Shown here: piece by piece, positions 1 to 5,351 of the stretch
Position numbering within the stretch: the stretch's first letter is position 1
How the letters are laid out: each line of letters begins with the position of its first letter
Assembly: GCA_023406965.1 (NCBI GenBank)
Contig: JAEXTI010000179.1
Span: forward strand, 1 to 5,351
Origin: Chloroflexota bacterium
GTDB lineage: Bacteria; Chloroflexota; Anaerolineae; Anaerolineales; Anaerolineaceae
Length of the DNA: 5,351 bases
Direction of reading: 5' to 3'
Translations under genes and position numbers: made by a program
The notes under the pieces: model-generated
What the model saw: the letters and a program-made list of their open reading frames with translations, nothing else
Told to the model about the DNA's origin: nothing
Database searches by the model: none

Positions 1-2
1 TG

Positions 3-1157
3 GCGCGCGTGCGGCCCGATGATTTGGCCGCCCAAGTACTGGATGCGCTGGTGGAACGCAACCAGCTCGACCCAACCCTGATCGAAGAGGTGTACCTGGG
101 CTGCGCCAACCAGGCCGGAGAAGACAACCGCAACGTAGCCCGTATGGCAACCTTGCTGGCAGGTCTGTCCGAGGAGACTGCCGCCGCGACCATCAACAGG
201 CTATGCGCATCGGGACTCAATGCCGTCGTTCAGGCTGCCCGCGCCATCCGCTGCGGCGATGGCGATGTCTTCCTGGCGGGCGGTGTCGAAAGCATGTCCC
301 GCGCCCCCTACTCGCTGCCGAAAGCCGAGAGTGGTTACCCCTTTGGCAATCTCACCGCTTATGACACCGCTCTGGGCTGGCGCTACCCCAATCCGCGCAT
401 GGAAAACCTCTACGGTACCGAAGCAATGGGCGAAACCGCCGAAAACATCGCCGCCCAGACGGGCATCACCCGCCAGGCGCAGGATGCCTTTGCCGTGGAA
501 AGCCACCGCCGGGCCATTGCCGCGCAGGACGAAGGCCGCTTTGCCGAAGAAATCCTGCCGGTGCCCGTGCCGCAAAAGAAGGGCGACCCCGTGTTGGTGA
601 CCGCCGACGAGCGTCCTCGCCGCGACACCACCCTCGAGTCGCTGGCTCGCCTCAAACCGGCCTTCCGCAAGGACGGCAGCGTGACGGCGGGCAATTCCTC
701 GGGGCTGAATGACGGTGCTGCGGCTTTGCTGCTGATGAACGCCGAAAAAGCCACGAAGTTGGGTTTGCAGCCGCTGGCCCGCGTGGTGGCCTCGGCGGCA
801 GCGGGCGTGCCCCCGCGCATCATGGGCCTGGGGCCCATCCCCGCCACGCGCAAGGCCCTGGCCCGCGCCGGGCTATCCATCGAGCAAATCGGGCTGGCGG
901 AACTCAACGAAGCTTTTGCCGTGCAGGCCCTGGCCGTGATGGCTGATCTCAACCTATCGCCCGAAATGGTCAACGTCAATGGCGGAGCCATTGCCCTGGG
1001 CCACCCTCTGGGCTGCTCCGGCGCGCGCATCCTCACCACCTTGCTCTACGAAATGCGCCGCCGCGCCCGCTTCATGCCGCGGCCCTTCTACGGCCTGGCT
1101 ACCCTGTGCGTCGGCGTTGGACAGGGCGAAGCGCTCATCGTCGAGTGGTTGCAATGA
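3..1157 (+). CDS. Thiolase (acetyl-CoA acyltransferase), PcaF/PaaJ-like, 5' end cut by window
   Basis: Thiolase-fold acyl-CoA acyltransferase. Enzymes of this type cleave a 3-oxoacyl-CoA with CoA to release acetyl-CoA, or run the reverse condensation, in the cytoplasm. Numbering from the GTG at 9: the block [17 protein letters not shown] (31-47) is typical of 3-oxoadipyl-CoA thiolases (PcaF/PaaJ). The acyl-accepting Cys66 lies in NRLCASG, followed by [10 protein letters not shown] (91-100), NEAFA (300-304), the catalytic His332 in GHPLG and the second catalytic Cys367 in CVGVGQG. All active-site parts are present. The reading frame is open to the window edge, and residue 1 (a GTG read as Val in VRPDDLAA) aligns near residue 24 of PaaJ, so about 22 N-terminal residues lie outside; GTG at 9 is not the true start. 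Oddity: five extra residues, MPRPF (356-360), precede YGLATLC. The stop overlaps the next start by 4 bases. The family call is firm. The substrate is not: 3-oxoadipyl-CoA is suggested by similarity, but no aromatic-degradation neighbour is visible. Confidence 0.93.
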   Translation, partial: ARVRPDDLAAQVLDALVERNQLDPTLIEEVYLGCANQAGEDNRNVARMATLLAGLSEETAAATINRLCASGLNAVVQAARAIRCGDGDVFLAGGVESMSRAPYSLPKAESGYPFGNLTAYDTALGWRYPNPRMENLYGTEAMGETAENIAAQTGITRQAQDAFAVESHRRAIAAQDEGRFAEEILPVPVPQKKGDPVLVTADERPRRDTTLESLARLKPAFRKDGSVTAGNSSGLNDGAAALLLMNAEKATKLGLQPLARVVASAAAGVPPRIMGLGPIPATRKALARAGLSIEQIGLAELNEAFAVQALAVMADLNLSPEMVNVNGGAIALGHPLGCSGARILTTLLYEMRRRARFMPRPFYGLATLCVGVGQGEALIVEWLQ

Positions 1158-2140
1158 AAATCCTGATCACCGGCTCGACCGGCTTCATCGGCTCGCAACT
1201 CTGCCGCGCCCTCACCGCCGAGGGCCACCAGGTGCGCGCCTTCCACCGCCCCTCCAGCCCGCTCGACCTGCTCGAAGACCTGGAAGTGGAGCACGCCCTG
1301 GGCGATTTAACCCAGCCCGAGAGCGTTGAAAGCGCCATGCAGGACGTGGAGGCGGTCTTCCACGTGGCCGCCTGGATGGGCGCCGGCCAGGCCGGCAGGC
1401 AATATGCCGTGACCGTGGAAGGCACCCGTACAGTGGTGCAGGCGGCGCGCAAGGCGAACGTGAAGCGGCTGGTGCATACCAGCTCGGTCGCTGCCCTGGG
1501 TGTGCCCGCCAACAATAAGCCCTCCCTGCTCAACGAAAACCACACCTGGAATTATCGCCCCGAGCATTACCCCTACGGCTACGCCAAGTACCTGGCGGAG
1601 TTGGAGGTGCAAAAAGAGGTCGCGCAAGGTCTGGACGCTGTCATCGTCAACCCCAGCGTGGTGTTTGGGGCCGGAGACCGCTACCGTCAGGCCACCTCCA
1701 TCCTCAGCAGCCTGGCTTCCCGCAAGCTGACTGTGGCGGCGGAAGGCGGGATCAACCTGGTGCATATCGCCGATGTGGTGGACGGGCACCTGGCTGCGCT
1801 GCGCAGCGGTCGCCGCGGAGAGCGTTACATTTTATCGGGAGAAAACCTGAGCTTCCTGGCCATGCTGCAATTAGCAGCCGAAGTGGTAGGCGTGCCTGCC
1901 CCCACCAGCGTGCTGCCGGCGGGTTTGCTGCGCGCAGCGGCGGGACCGGTGTACTGGCTCAGAAATTACCTGGATGTCCCCATCGACCCAACCTTATTGA
2001 GGTTGGCGGGCCGTTTCTTCTTCTATGATCGCAGCAAAGCCGCCCAAGAGCTGGGCCTGGGCGATCCGCGCCCCGCGCTCCAGGCGCTAGAAGAGGCCTG
2101 GGCCTGGATTCAGCGCGCCAGCCCAGATAAAAAAGATTGA
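1154..2140 (+). CDS. NAD(P)-dependent epimerase/dehydratase, extended SDR (DFR/HpnA-like)
   Basis: A 328-residue extended short-chain dehydrogenase/reductase, close in pattern to dihydroflavonol-4-reductase and the hopanoid-associated protein HpnA. These enzymes reduce or epimerise a keto or hydroxy group with a nicotinamide cofactor in the cytoplasm. The N-terminal Rossmann motif is GSTGFIG (7-13), followed by GDL (50-52), FHVAA (69-73), catalytic Ser in HTSSVAALG (108-116), YGYAK (Tyr141, Lys145), [10 protein letters not shown] (166-175) and HIADVVDGH (204-212). Arg32 after the second strand is where DFR-type enzymes hold the NADPH 2'-phosphate, so NADPH is plausible (inference). The ATG at 1154 is chosen because it gives the family's usual start MKILITG; an in-frame start at 1106 would add 16 residues unlike any SDR. 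The start codon overlaps the thiolase stop as ATGA, behind a weak GAGTGG (1143-1148), so translation is probably coupled. The substrate is unknown. Length is normal for the family. Confidence 0.9.
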   Translation: MKILITGSTGFIGSQLCRALTAEGHQVRAFHRPSSPLDLLEDLEVEHALGDLTQPESVESAMQDVEAVFHVAAWMGAGQAGRQYAVTVEGTRTVVQAARKANVKRLVHTSSVAALGVPANNKPSLLNENHTWNYRPEHYPYGYAKYLAELEVQKEVAQGLDAVIVNPSVVFGAGDRYRQATSILSSLASRKLTVAAEGGINLVHIADVVDGHLAALRSGRRGERYILSGENLSFLAMLQLAAEVVGVPAPTSVLPAGLLRAAAGPVYWLRNYLDVPIDPTLLRLAGRFFFYDRSKAAQELGLGDPRPALQALEEAWAWIQRASPDKKD

Positions 2141-2150
2141 TGGAACTACT

Positions 2151-2181
2151 CAGAGGATGGAGAAAGTTCGAATTTCCTCTG
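2151..2181. terminator. Possible bidirectional hairpin between convergent genes
   Basis: A perfect 7-base inverted repeat, CAGAGGA at 2151-2157 and TCCTCTG at 2175-2181, encloses a 17-base loop. It sits in the 43-base gap between the SDR stop (+) and the stop of the unknown gene (-). The position suits a shared terminator. However, no T-run follows on the + strand, and on the - strand the nearest T-run (opposite the A-run at about 2129-2134) lies roughly 17 bases beyond the stem. It could equally be a chance palindrome. Confidence 0.3.
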
Positions 2182-2183
2182 CC

Positions 2184-3098
2184 TCAGGGATTGCGCTCGT
2201 CAAATAGTCGCAGCGCTTCTTGCGCTTCATAATTAATTCGATCAAAATCATGTGAGCTGGGGTGGATTCGCTCTTCTTCCAGGTGCCGGTTGATGATTTC
2301 CAACATGGCGCGGGTGAAATGCCGTCCAACCTTTCCCACCACACGCAGCAACCAGTCCGCCGACCCGGTCACCGGCGCAGGTTCATCGAATGGCAGCGGG
2401 TTCTGCAAGACCGGAGGCGTCAGCTCTTTCAGCTCCTGGGCATAGGGCGAATCCACAATGACGCATACCTCGCGCATCGCCACCAGGTTATCCTCATAGT
2501 ATTTTGGAATGAACTGCATCTGGGATTTTTCGGGGAGCGACTGGATGAAAGGCCAGGCCAACGACTCTTCGCGAATCTTACTCCACTTTTCATCCAACTG
2601 TTTCAGGGCTTTCACGTCACTTTCGTGAAACTCTTGCGCCAGCTTTCTGCCAACCATCATCCCACGAAGTGTGTCCGTCATTTCTTGTTGAATACGGTTG
2701 ATCTCAAGCAGTGCCGGGATTCCATATTTCTCACAACCATTGGGAACCATATTGATGGACAGTAAAGTGTGAATCGTAGCCTGGACAGGCGCCGGCAGCT
2801 TTCTTAAGCTTTGAACATGCGGCTCAGCCACTTCCCGCAGCGTTTTTAGAATCGAATCCCTCTTTTCGCCATACTCTATCAGGTAAGGGACTTTGGCAGA
2901 GGCATCGCCCGCCTTGCGGACCATTTTTACCATCCGCGGATCATTGGGATAGCTCATCGCCAGCGCTTCGATGATCGCAAATTCCTGTGGGTTGATCTGG
3001 TTGGATTGCAAGATCACATCCACAAAGGGTGGGATGGGAGCCAGGACGGTGTAATGACCCGGATCAATCGTGTGTTTTCGGCGTTTTGTGTCAGCCAT
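2184..3098 (-). CDS. Hypothetical protein of unknown family (304 aa)
   Basis: I do not recognise this protein. It begins MADTKRRKHTIDPGHY with a basic N-terminus (KRRKH, 5-9), has no signal peptide and no hydrophobic stretch long enough for a membrane segment, so it is probably cytoplasmic. The composition suggests a largely helical protein with many charged residues, for example 153-180 and 263-300. Only two cysteines are present (122 and 212), and no recurring His/Asp/Cys motif suggests a metal or nuclease site. A proline-rich link, TPPVLQNPLPFDEPAP (227-242), separates a longer N-terminal part from a C-terminal helical tail (247-304). The ATG at 3098 is supported by AGGGG six bases upstream and by a strong promoter behind it. 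GC is clearly lower than in the flanking genes. It is transcribed alone, convergent with the SDR gene. The reading frame is real (long, promoter, RBS, distinct composition); the function is unknown. Confidence 0.8.
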   Translation of the reverse strand: MADTKRRKHTIDPGHYTVLAPIPPFVDVILQSNQINPQEFAIIEALAMSYPNDPRMVKMVRKAGDASAKVPYLIEYGEKRDSILKTLREVAEPHVQSLRKLPAPVQATIHTLLSINMVPNGCEKYGIPALLEINRIQQEMTDTLRGMMVGRKLAQEFHESDVKALKQLDEKWSKIREESLAWPFIQSLPEKSQMQFIPKYYEDNLVAMREVCVIVDSPYAQELKELTPPVLQNPLPFDEPAPVTGSADWLLRVVGKVGRHFTRAMLEIINRHLEEERIHPSSHDFDRINYEAQEALRLFDERNP

Positions 3099-3101
3099 AG
3101 A

Positions 3102-3106
3102 ACACC
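3102..3106 (-). promoter_or_regulatory. Ribosome binding site of the unknown gene
   Basis: On the - strand, AGGGGTGTTCTATG puts a G-rich Shine-Dalgarno core (AGGGG) about six bases before the ATG at 3098. This supports that start over later in-frame ATGs. Confidence 0.6.
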
Positions 3107-3116
3107 CCTATCGTGA

Positions 3117-3130
3117 GTAATTTTGATTAC
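3117..3130. promoter_or_regulatory. Small dyad in the 5' leader of the unknown gene
   Basis: GTAAT (3117-3121) and ATTAC (3126-3130) form a perfect 5-base inverted repeat around TTTG. It lies between the likely transcription start (about 3134) and the RBS, where a repressor could bind. It is short enough to be chance in this AT-rich leader. Confidence 0.25.
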
Positions 3131-3140
3131 CGTTTTTATC

Positions 3141-3168
3141 AATATAGCATCCGTGCCCGAGATGTCAA
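3141..3168 (-). promoter_or_regulatory. Sigma-70-type promoter for the unknown gene
   Basis: On the - strand, a perfect -35 box TTGACA (3163-3168) is followed after 16 bases by TATATT (3141-3146), which is preceded by TGC, giving an extended -10 (TGn). The expected start is near 3134, leaving a leader of about 35 bases before the ATG at 3098. The match is strong and the direction fits the gene. The 16-base spacer is one short of ideal. Experimental activity is not shown here. Confidence 0.7.
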
Positions 3169-3215
3169 GTGACTTAACTTACTTTTCAGCCGTTGTGTGG
3201 GAACATTCACCTCTG

Positions 3216-3335
3216 CGTAGCGGCACGGGGATTAAGGCATCCATGCAACCCCGTTAATCAACCCCCGTGCCACCCATTCCAGGCACGGGGTCCGATAGTA
3301 ATTACTTGATCTAGGCCATTCCCCGTGCAGCTACG
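3216..3335. repeat. Nested palindromic element with four complementary arms
   Basis: This 120-base block lies in the 367-base gene-free region and contains two GCACGGGG arms and two complementary CCCCGTGC arms. Outer pairing: 3216-3231 with 3320-3335, 15 of 16 bases paired (mismatch 3222/3329). Inner pairing: 3263-3271 with 3282-3290, 9 perfect pairs around a 10-base loop. The alternative is two side-by-side hairpins. On the left, 3222-3235 pairs with 3254-3271 (14 pairs, 4-base bulge at 3260-3263); on the right, 3283-3290 pairs with 3321-3328, with the perfect palindrome AGTAATTACT (3297-3306) in the loop. The two folds exclude each other. No coding frame, no flanking target duplication and no T-run were found. 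It could be a REP/MITE-like dispersed element, a structured RNA or a protein-binding cruciform. The structure is seen directly; its role is unknown. Confidence 0.65.
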
Positions 3336-3367
3336 AAGAATTGGCGGGCAACTTTTTCCCATCCCCT

Positions 3368-3383
3368 CGCTGACTAATCAGCG
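3368..3383. promoter_or_regulatory. Dyad CGCTGACTAATCAGCG upstream of the isomerase gene
   Basis: A perfect 6-base inverted repeat (CGCTGA / TCAGCG) surrounds CTAA, 83 bases before the isomerase start. Its size and position suit a regulator's operator, but no regulator gene is in the window and no clear promoter is seen beside it. Confidence 0.3.
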
Positions 3384-3419
3384 TGGAGAAATCTGCATTT
3401 GCGGTAAAATTAAAATCAG

Positions 3420-3435
3420 CTTTGCAATCGCAAAG
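3420..3435. promoter_or_regulatory. Dyad CTTTGCAATCGCAAAG in the isomerase leader
   Basis: A perfect 6-base inverted repeat around AATC, ending 30 bases before the isomerase ATG. It could be an operator or a small leader hairpin. A second palindrome, CGAAATTTCG (3441-3450), follows five bases later, just before the RBS. Confidence 0.3.
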
Positions 3436-3440
3436 TGACT

Positions 3441-3450
3441 CGAAATTTCG
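3441..3450. promoter_or_regulatory. Palindrome CGAAATTTCG just before the isomerase RBS
   Basis: A perfect 10-base palindrome ending three bases before the Shine-Dalgarno core. Anything bound here would block transcription or ribosome entry. It is short, so chance remains possible. Confidence 0.22.
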
Positions 3451-3453
3451 CAC

Positions 3454-3460
3454 AGGGAGG
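3454..3460 (+). promoter_or_regulatory. Ribosome binding site AGGGAGG of the isomerase gene
   Basis: A strong Shine-Dalgarno core, AGGGAGG, five bases before the ATG at 3466. It fixes that start against the unrelated open frames beginning at 3383 and 3435. Confidence 0.8.
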
Positions 3461-3465
3461 AAATT

Positions 3466-4296
3466 ATGCGACTTGGAGCACCACTATACTCACCCGCTGC
3501 CGGCCCCGCAGAATGGGCGGTGGCGCATCGAAAGTTGGGCTACGGCGCAGCCTATTGTCCCGACGTGTCCAGCATCGCCGAAGCGCAAGAGTACGCCCGC
3601 GCGGCCCTGCTCAACAACCTCATCATTGCCGAAGTGGGCGCCTGGTGCAACCCGCTCAGCCGGGACGAGGCCGAGGCGCGCAAAAATATCGCCTTCATCC
3701 AGGAACGCCTGGCGCTGGCCGAAAGCATTGGCGCGCGCTGCTGCGTCAACATCGCCGGGTCGCGGGGCGAAAAATGGGACGGACCCCACCCCGACGATTT
3801 GACCGAGGACACTTTCGACCTCATCGTCGAAACCGTGCGCAAAATCATCGACGCAGTCAAACCGGTCAACACCTTCTACACCCTGGAGCCCATGCCCTGG
3901 ATGTACCCCGATTCGGTCGAAAGCTACGAGCGTCTGGTGGTCGCCATTGACCGGCCCGCCTTTGGCGTGCACTACGACCCGGTCAACCTGGTCAACAGCC
4001 CAGAACGCTACTTCCACAATGCCGCCCACATGCGCGAGTTCATCCGCCGCCTCGGGCCGCGCATCAAGTCGGTGCACGCCAAAGACACCCTCCTGGGCCA
4101 AACCCTCACCACCCACCTGGACGAAGTCCGCCCCGGCCTGGGCACGCTGGATTACGCCGTGCTGCTCACCGAGCTGGAACGCCTCAACCCGCAGATGCCT
4201 TTGATGGTCGAGCACCTGCAGAAAGCCGAAGATTACGACCTGGCCGTCGAATATATCCGTGGGGTGGCCCAAAAAGTCGGCGTAAAGTTGATCTAA
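3466..4296 (+). CDS. Sugar phosphate isomerase/epimerase-like TIM-barrel protein
   Basis: A 276-residue protein of the xylose-isomerase-like TIM-barrel family (AP endonuclease 2 fold), which includes D-tagatose 3-epimerase and related keto-sugar epimerases. These are cytoplasmic, metal-dependent enzymes that move a proton on a sugar or polyol. The expected metal set is present in order at barrel strand ends: Glu141 in TLEPMPW, Asp171 in VHYDPVN, His204 in SVHAKD and Glu249 in MVEHL. Glu141 and Glu249 would also be the catalytic acid/base pair by analogy with tagatose epimerase. Other landmarks are CVNIAGSRG (93-101) and GLGTLDY (224-230). Length is normal for the family. ATG 3466 follows AGGGAGG at five bases. 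It is a lone + gene, convergent with moaA and separated from its upstream neighbour by 367 bases. The fold and metal site are well supported. The substrate cannot be read from the sequence, and a dehydratase role such as that of IolE is not excluded. Confidence 0.88.
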   Translation: MRLGAPLYSPAAGPAEWAVAHRKLGYGAAYCPDVSSIAEAQEYARAALLNNLIIAEVGAWCNPLSRDEAEARKNIAFIQERLALAESIGARCCVNIAGSRGEKWDGPHPDDLTEDTFDLIVETVRKIIDAVKPVNTFYTLEPMPWMYPDSVESYERLVVAIDRPAFGVHYDPVNLVNSPERYFHNAAHMREFIRRLGPRIKSVHAKDTLLGQTLTTHLDEVRPGLGTLDYAVLLTELERLNPQMPLMVEHLQKAEDYDLAVEYIRGVAQKVGVKLI

Positions 4297-4306
4297 AGTC
4301 CCACAA

Positions 4307-4341
4307 ATTCGCGTCCCATTCGTGAAATTGGCGGATTAAAA
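4307..4341. repeat. Three short ATTCGCG-like units in the convergent gap
   Basis: Three imperfect heptamers, ATTCGCG (4307), ATTCGTG (4318) and ATTGGCG (4327), spaced 11 and 9 bases apart, are followed by GATTAAAA. They fill most of the gap after the isomerase stop. Similar strings of such units are, from memory, scattered between genes in several environmental bacteria, so this may be one copy of a dispersed intergenic repeat. That link is inference. Confidence 0.35.
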
Positions 4342-4368
4342 CTCTTTGAAGGTTTACCCACCAATTTC
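4324..4368. terminator. Inverted repeat spanning the moaA stop, possible shared terminator
   Basis: GAAATTGG (4324-4331) and CCAATTTC (4361-4368) pair perfectly. After one mismatch two more G-C pairs follow (4333-4334 with 4358-4359), and an inner AAAC/GTTT pair (4339-4342 with 4352-4355) could extend the fold. The right arm is the coding end of moaA (codons for Glu-Ile-Gly-Gly). There is no clean T-run on either strand, so the terminator call is tentative. Confidence 0.3.
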
Positions 4369-5334
4369 GGACATGACCCGGTTGAGGGCCACCTGCCCGT
4401 CGGCCAGCCCATGCCCCCAGGGCTTGTGCCAGACACCGTCCAGCACAAGCTTGCGCAGTTCGTCCAATCCCGCCCCGGCGCGCAGCGGGGTGAGCAGATC
4501 CACCTCTTTCTCGCGCAGCAGGCACAGGCGCAGCTTGCCATCGGCGGTCAGGCGAGCGCGGGTGCACGAGGCGCAGAACGGCACGGTGACCGAAGAAATG
4601 AAGCCCACCTCGCCCAGCGCGCCCGGCAGGCGGAACAGGCGCGCTTCGCCGTCCAGTTCGCCGTCGTTGGCCGGCTCCAGCGGCCCCAGGTCGGTCTGAA
4701 TACGCTCGATCATCTCTTTCTGCGACACCACCTGGGTTTTCTGCAACTCGGTCGCACCGGCAAAAGGCATCATCTCAATAAAGCGCACCTGCCAGGGATG
4801 CTCCAGCGTCAGGCGGGCCAGGCTGGGCACATCCTGATCGTTGTAGCCGCGCACCACCACTGCGTTGATCTTCACCGGCGCCAGCCCGGCCTGCTCGGCA
4901 GCCAGAATCCCTTCCCAAACCTGCTCCAGCGATCCCCAACGAGTGAGGCGCTTGAAGCGGGCCGGGTCCAGCGTGTCCAGGCTGATGTTGACCCGCTGCA
5001 AGCCCGCCGCTTTCAGCGGAGCCGCCAGCTTGCCCAGCAGCACGCCGTTGGTGGTCATGGTCATGAAGCGCACACCCGGCACAGCGGTCATTTCGCGCAC
5101 CAGGTCGACGATCTGAGCGCGCACGGTGGGTTCGCCGCCGGTCAGTCGGAATTTGTCAAAACCCAGCGAGGTGAACAGGCGCATTAATAAGATCAACTCG
5201 TCATCCTGCAAAAGCTCCGCGCTAGGCCTGAAGGTCATATCTTCGGGCATGCAATACACACAGCGCAGATTGCAGTGATCTGTCAGGCTAATTCGCATAT
5301 AATGGATGTTGCGACCAAAGCGGTCAAAAGCCAT
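4354..5334 (-). CDS. moaA: GTP 3',8-cyclase MoaA (molybdenum cofactor biosynthesis)
   Basis: A radical SAM enzyme that converts GTP to 3',8-cyclo-7,8-dihydro-GTP, the first step of molybdopterin synthesis; MoaC acts next. It is cytoplasmic and holds two [4Fe-4S] clusters. The N-terminal cluster motif is Cys21-x3-Cys25-x2-Cys28 (CNLRCVYC), followed by the SAM-binding GGEP (66-69), TTNG (94-97) and NISLDTLD (116-123). The C-terminal GTP-binding cluster is Cys254-x2-Cys257-x13-Cys271. Arg14, Arg259 and Arg261 match the arginines that hold the GTP triphosphate in Staphylococcus aureus MoaA, and the functionally important Gly-Gly end is present (325-326). At 326 residues it is full length. The start at 5334 gives MAFDRFGRNIHYMRIS, normal for the family, with GAGG (5341-5344) six bases upstream. 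No other Mo-cofactor gene is in the window; anything upstream of moaA lies beyond the right edge. A minor change is Asp-His-Cys where many homologues have Asp-Arg-Cys. Confidence 0.97.
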   Translation of the reverse strand: MAFDRFGRNIHYMRISLTDHCNLRCVYCMPEDMTFRPSAELLQDDELILLMRLFTSLGFDKFRLTGGEPTVRAQIVDLVREMTAVPGVRFMTMTTNGVLLGKLAAPLKAAGLQRVNISLDTLDPARFKRLTRWGSLEQVWEGILAAEQAGLAPVKINAVVVRGYNDQDVPSLARLTLEHPWQVRFIEMMPFAGATELQKTQVVSQKEMIERIQTDLGPLEPANDGELDGEARLFRLPGALGEVGFISSVTVPFCASCTRARLTADGKLRLCLLREKEVDLLTPLRAGAGLDELRKLVLDGVWHKPWGHGLADGQVALNRVMSEIGG

Positions 5335-5340
5335 TGCTCG

Positions 5341-5344
5341 CCTC
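5341..5344 (-). promoter_or_regulatory. Ribosome binding site of moaA
   Basis: On the - strand GAGG lies six bases before the ATG at 5334. The window ends seven bases further on, so the promoter is not visible. Confidence 0.5.
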
Positions 5345-5351
5345 GAATTTG

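Noticed and set aside
9..11. GTG as the thiolase start
   Set aside because: The frame is open to the window edge, and this GTG falls in VRPDDLAA, which aligns near residue 24 of PaaJ-type enzymes, so the true start is upstream of the window.
410..1039. A 209-codon open frame on the - strand inside the thiolase
   Set aside because: It is antisense to the thiolase active-site coding region and has low-complexity Ala/Arg/Ser composition.
1106..1153. Possible upstream start for the SDR, adding 16 residues
   Set aside because: The extension [16 protein letters not shown] would come before the Rossmann beta strand that normally begins the protein, and it overlaps the thiolase coding end around Cys367. 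ATG 1154 is the family-like start.
3216..3335. CRISPR array, tRNA or transposon end
   Set aside because: The arms are inverted rather than regularly spaced direct repeats, no cloverleaf or T-loop sequence is present, and no target-site duplication or transposase is seen.
3216..3335. Rho-independent terminator
   Set aside because: The stems are GC-rich, but no T-run follows on either strand, and the flanking genes diverge from this region, so neither transcript would end here.
3399..3416. -10-like TAAAAT copies (3405 and 3411) as an isomerase promoter
   Set aside because: No acceptable -35 box lies 16-18 bases upstream (CGTGGA or GAAATC there), and TTGCGG at 3399 has no -10 box at the right distance. 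The promoter for this gene was not identified.
3490..4272. A 260-codon open frame on the - strand opposite the isomerase
   Set aside because: It is a codon-bias shadow of the isomerase gene. No RBS or family motif was seen, and the + strand frame has the full metal-binding set.
4411..5187. A 258-codon open frame on the + strand opposite moaA
   Set aside because: It lies antisense to moaA, which has complete catalytic motifs. The implied protein is rich in Gln, His, Arg and Ala with no recognisable domain, as expected of the reverse of a GC-rich gene.

Overview
The window is bacterial DNA, dense in genes and mostly GC-rich. Two hand-counted 60-base samples were 41/60 G+C at 3661-3720 (isomerase gene) and 27/60 at 2701-2760 (unknown gene). 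Starts are ATG where visible, and purine-rich ribosome binding sites precede most of them. The gene set does not fix a taxon. The mix of a PcaF/PaaJ-type thiolase, an extended SDR, a TIM-barrel sugar isomerase and a lone moaA would fit an environmental lineage such as Chloroflexota, but that is only an impression. No rRNA, tRNA, CRISPR array, transposase or phage gene is visible.

Layout. Left (3-2140, + strand): a thiolase missing about its first 22 residues because the window begins inside it, followed through an ATGA 4-base overlap by an NAD(P)-dependent extended SDR of the dihydroflavonol-reductase/HpnA type. These two look like the end of a translationally coupled operon. Middle (2184-3098, - strand): a 304-residue soluble protein that I cannot assign to any family. 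It is visibly lower in GC than its neighbours and is driven by a near-consensus sigma-70 promoter (TTGACA, 16 bases, TGCTATATT). Next comes a 367-base gene-free region (3099-3465). It holds that promoter, a 120-base nested palindromic element with four copies of one GCACGGGG-type arm, and then three small dyads ahead of the next gene. Right: a sugar phosphate isomerase/epimerase-like TIM-barrel protein (3466-4296, +) with a complete Glu-Asp-His-Glu metal set, then convergently moaA (4354-5334, -), complete, with both iron-sulfur cluster motifs and the C-terminal Gly-Gly.

How the genes relate. The thiolase and SDR probably act in one acyl-CoA or ketone-related pathway, because their translation is coupled. 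The unknown gene, the isomerase and moaA each look like separate transcription units, and nothing here shows that they work together. The two convergent junctions (2141-2183 and 4297-4353) carry inverted repeats that may act as weak bidirectional terminators. The second also carries a run of short ATTCGCG-like units.

I do not see a convincing new multi-gene system. The least explained parts are the palindromic element at 3216-3335 and the lower-GC orphan gene beside it.
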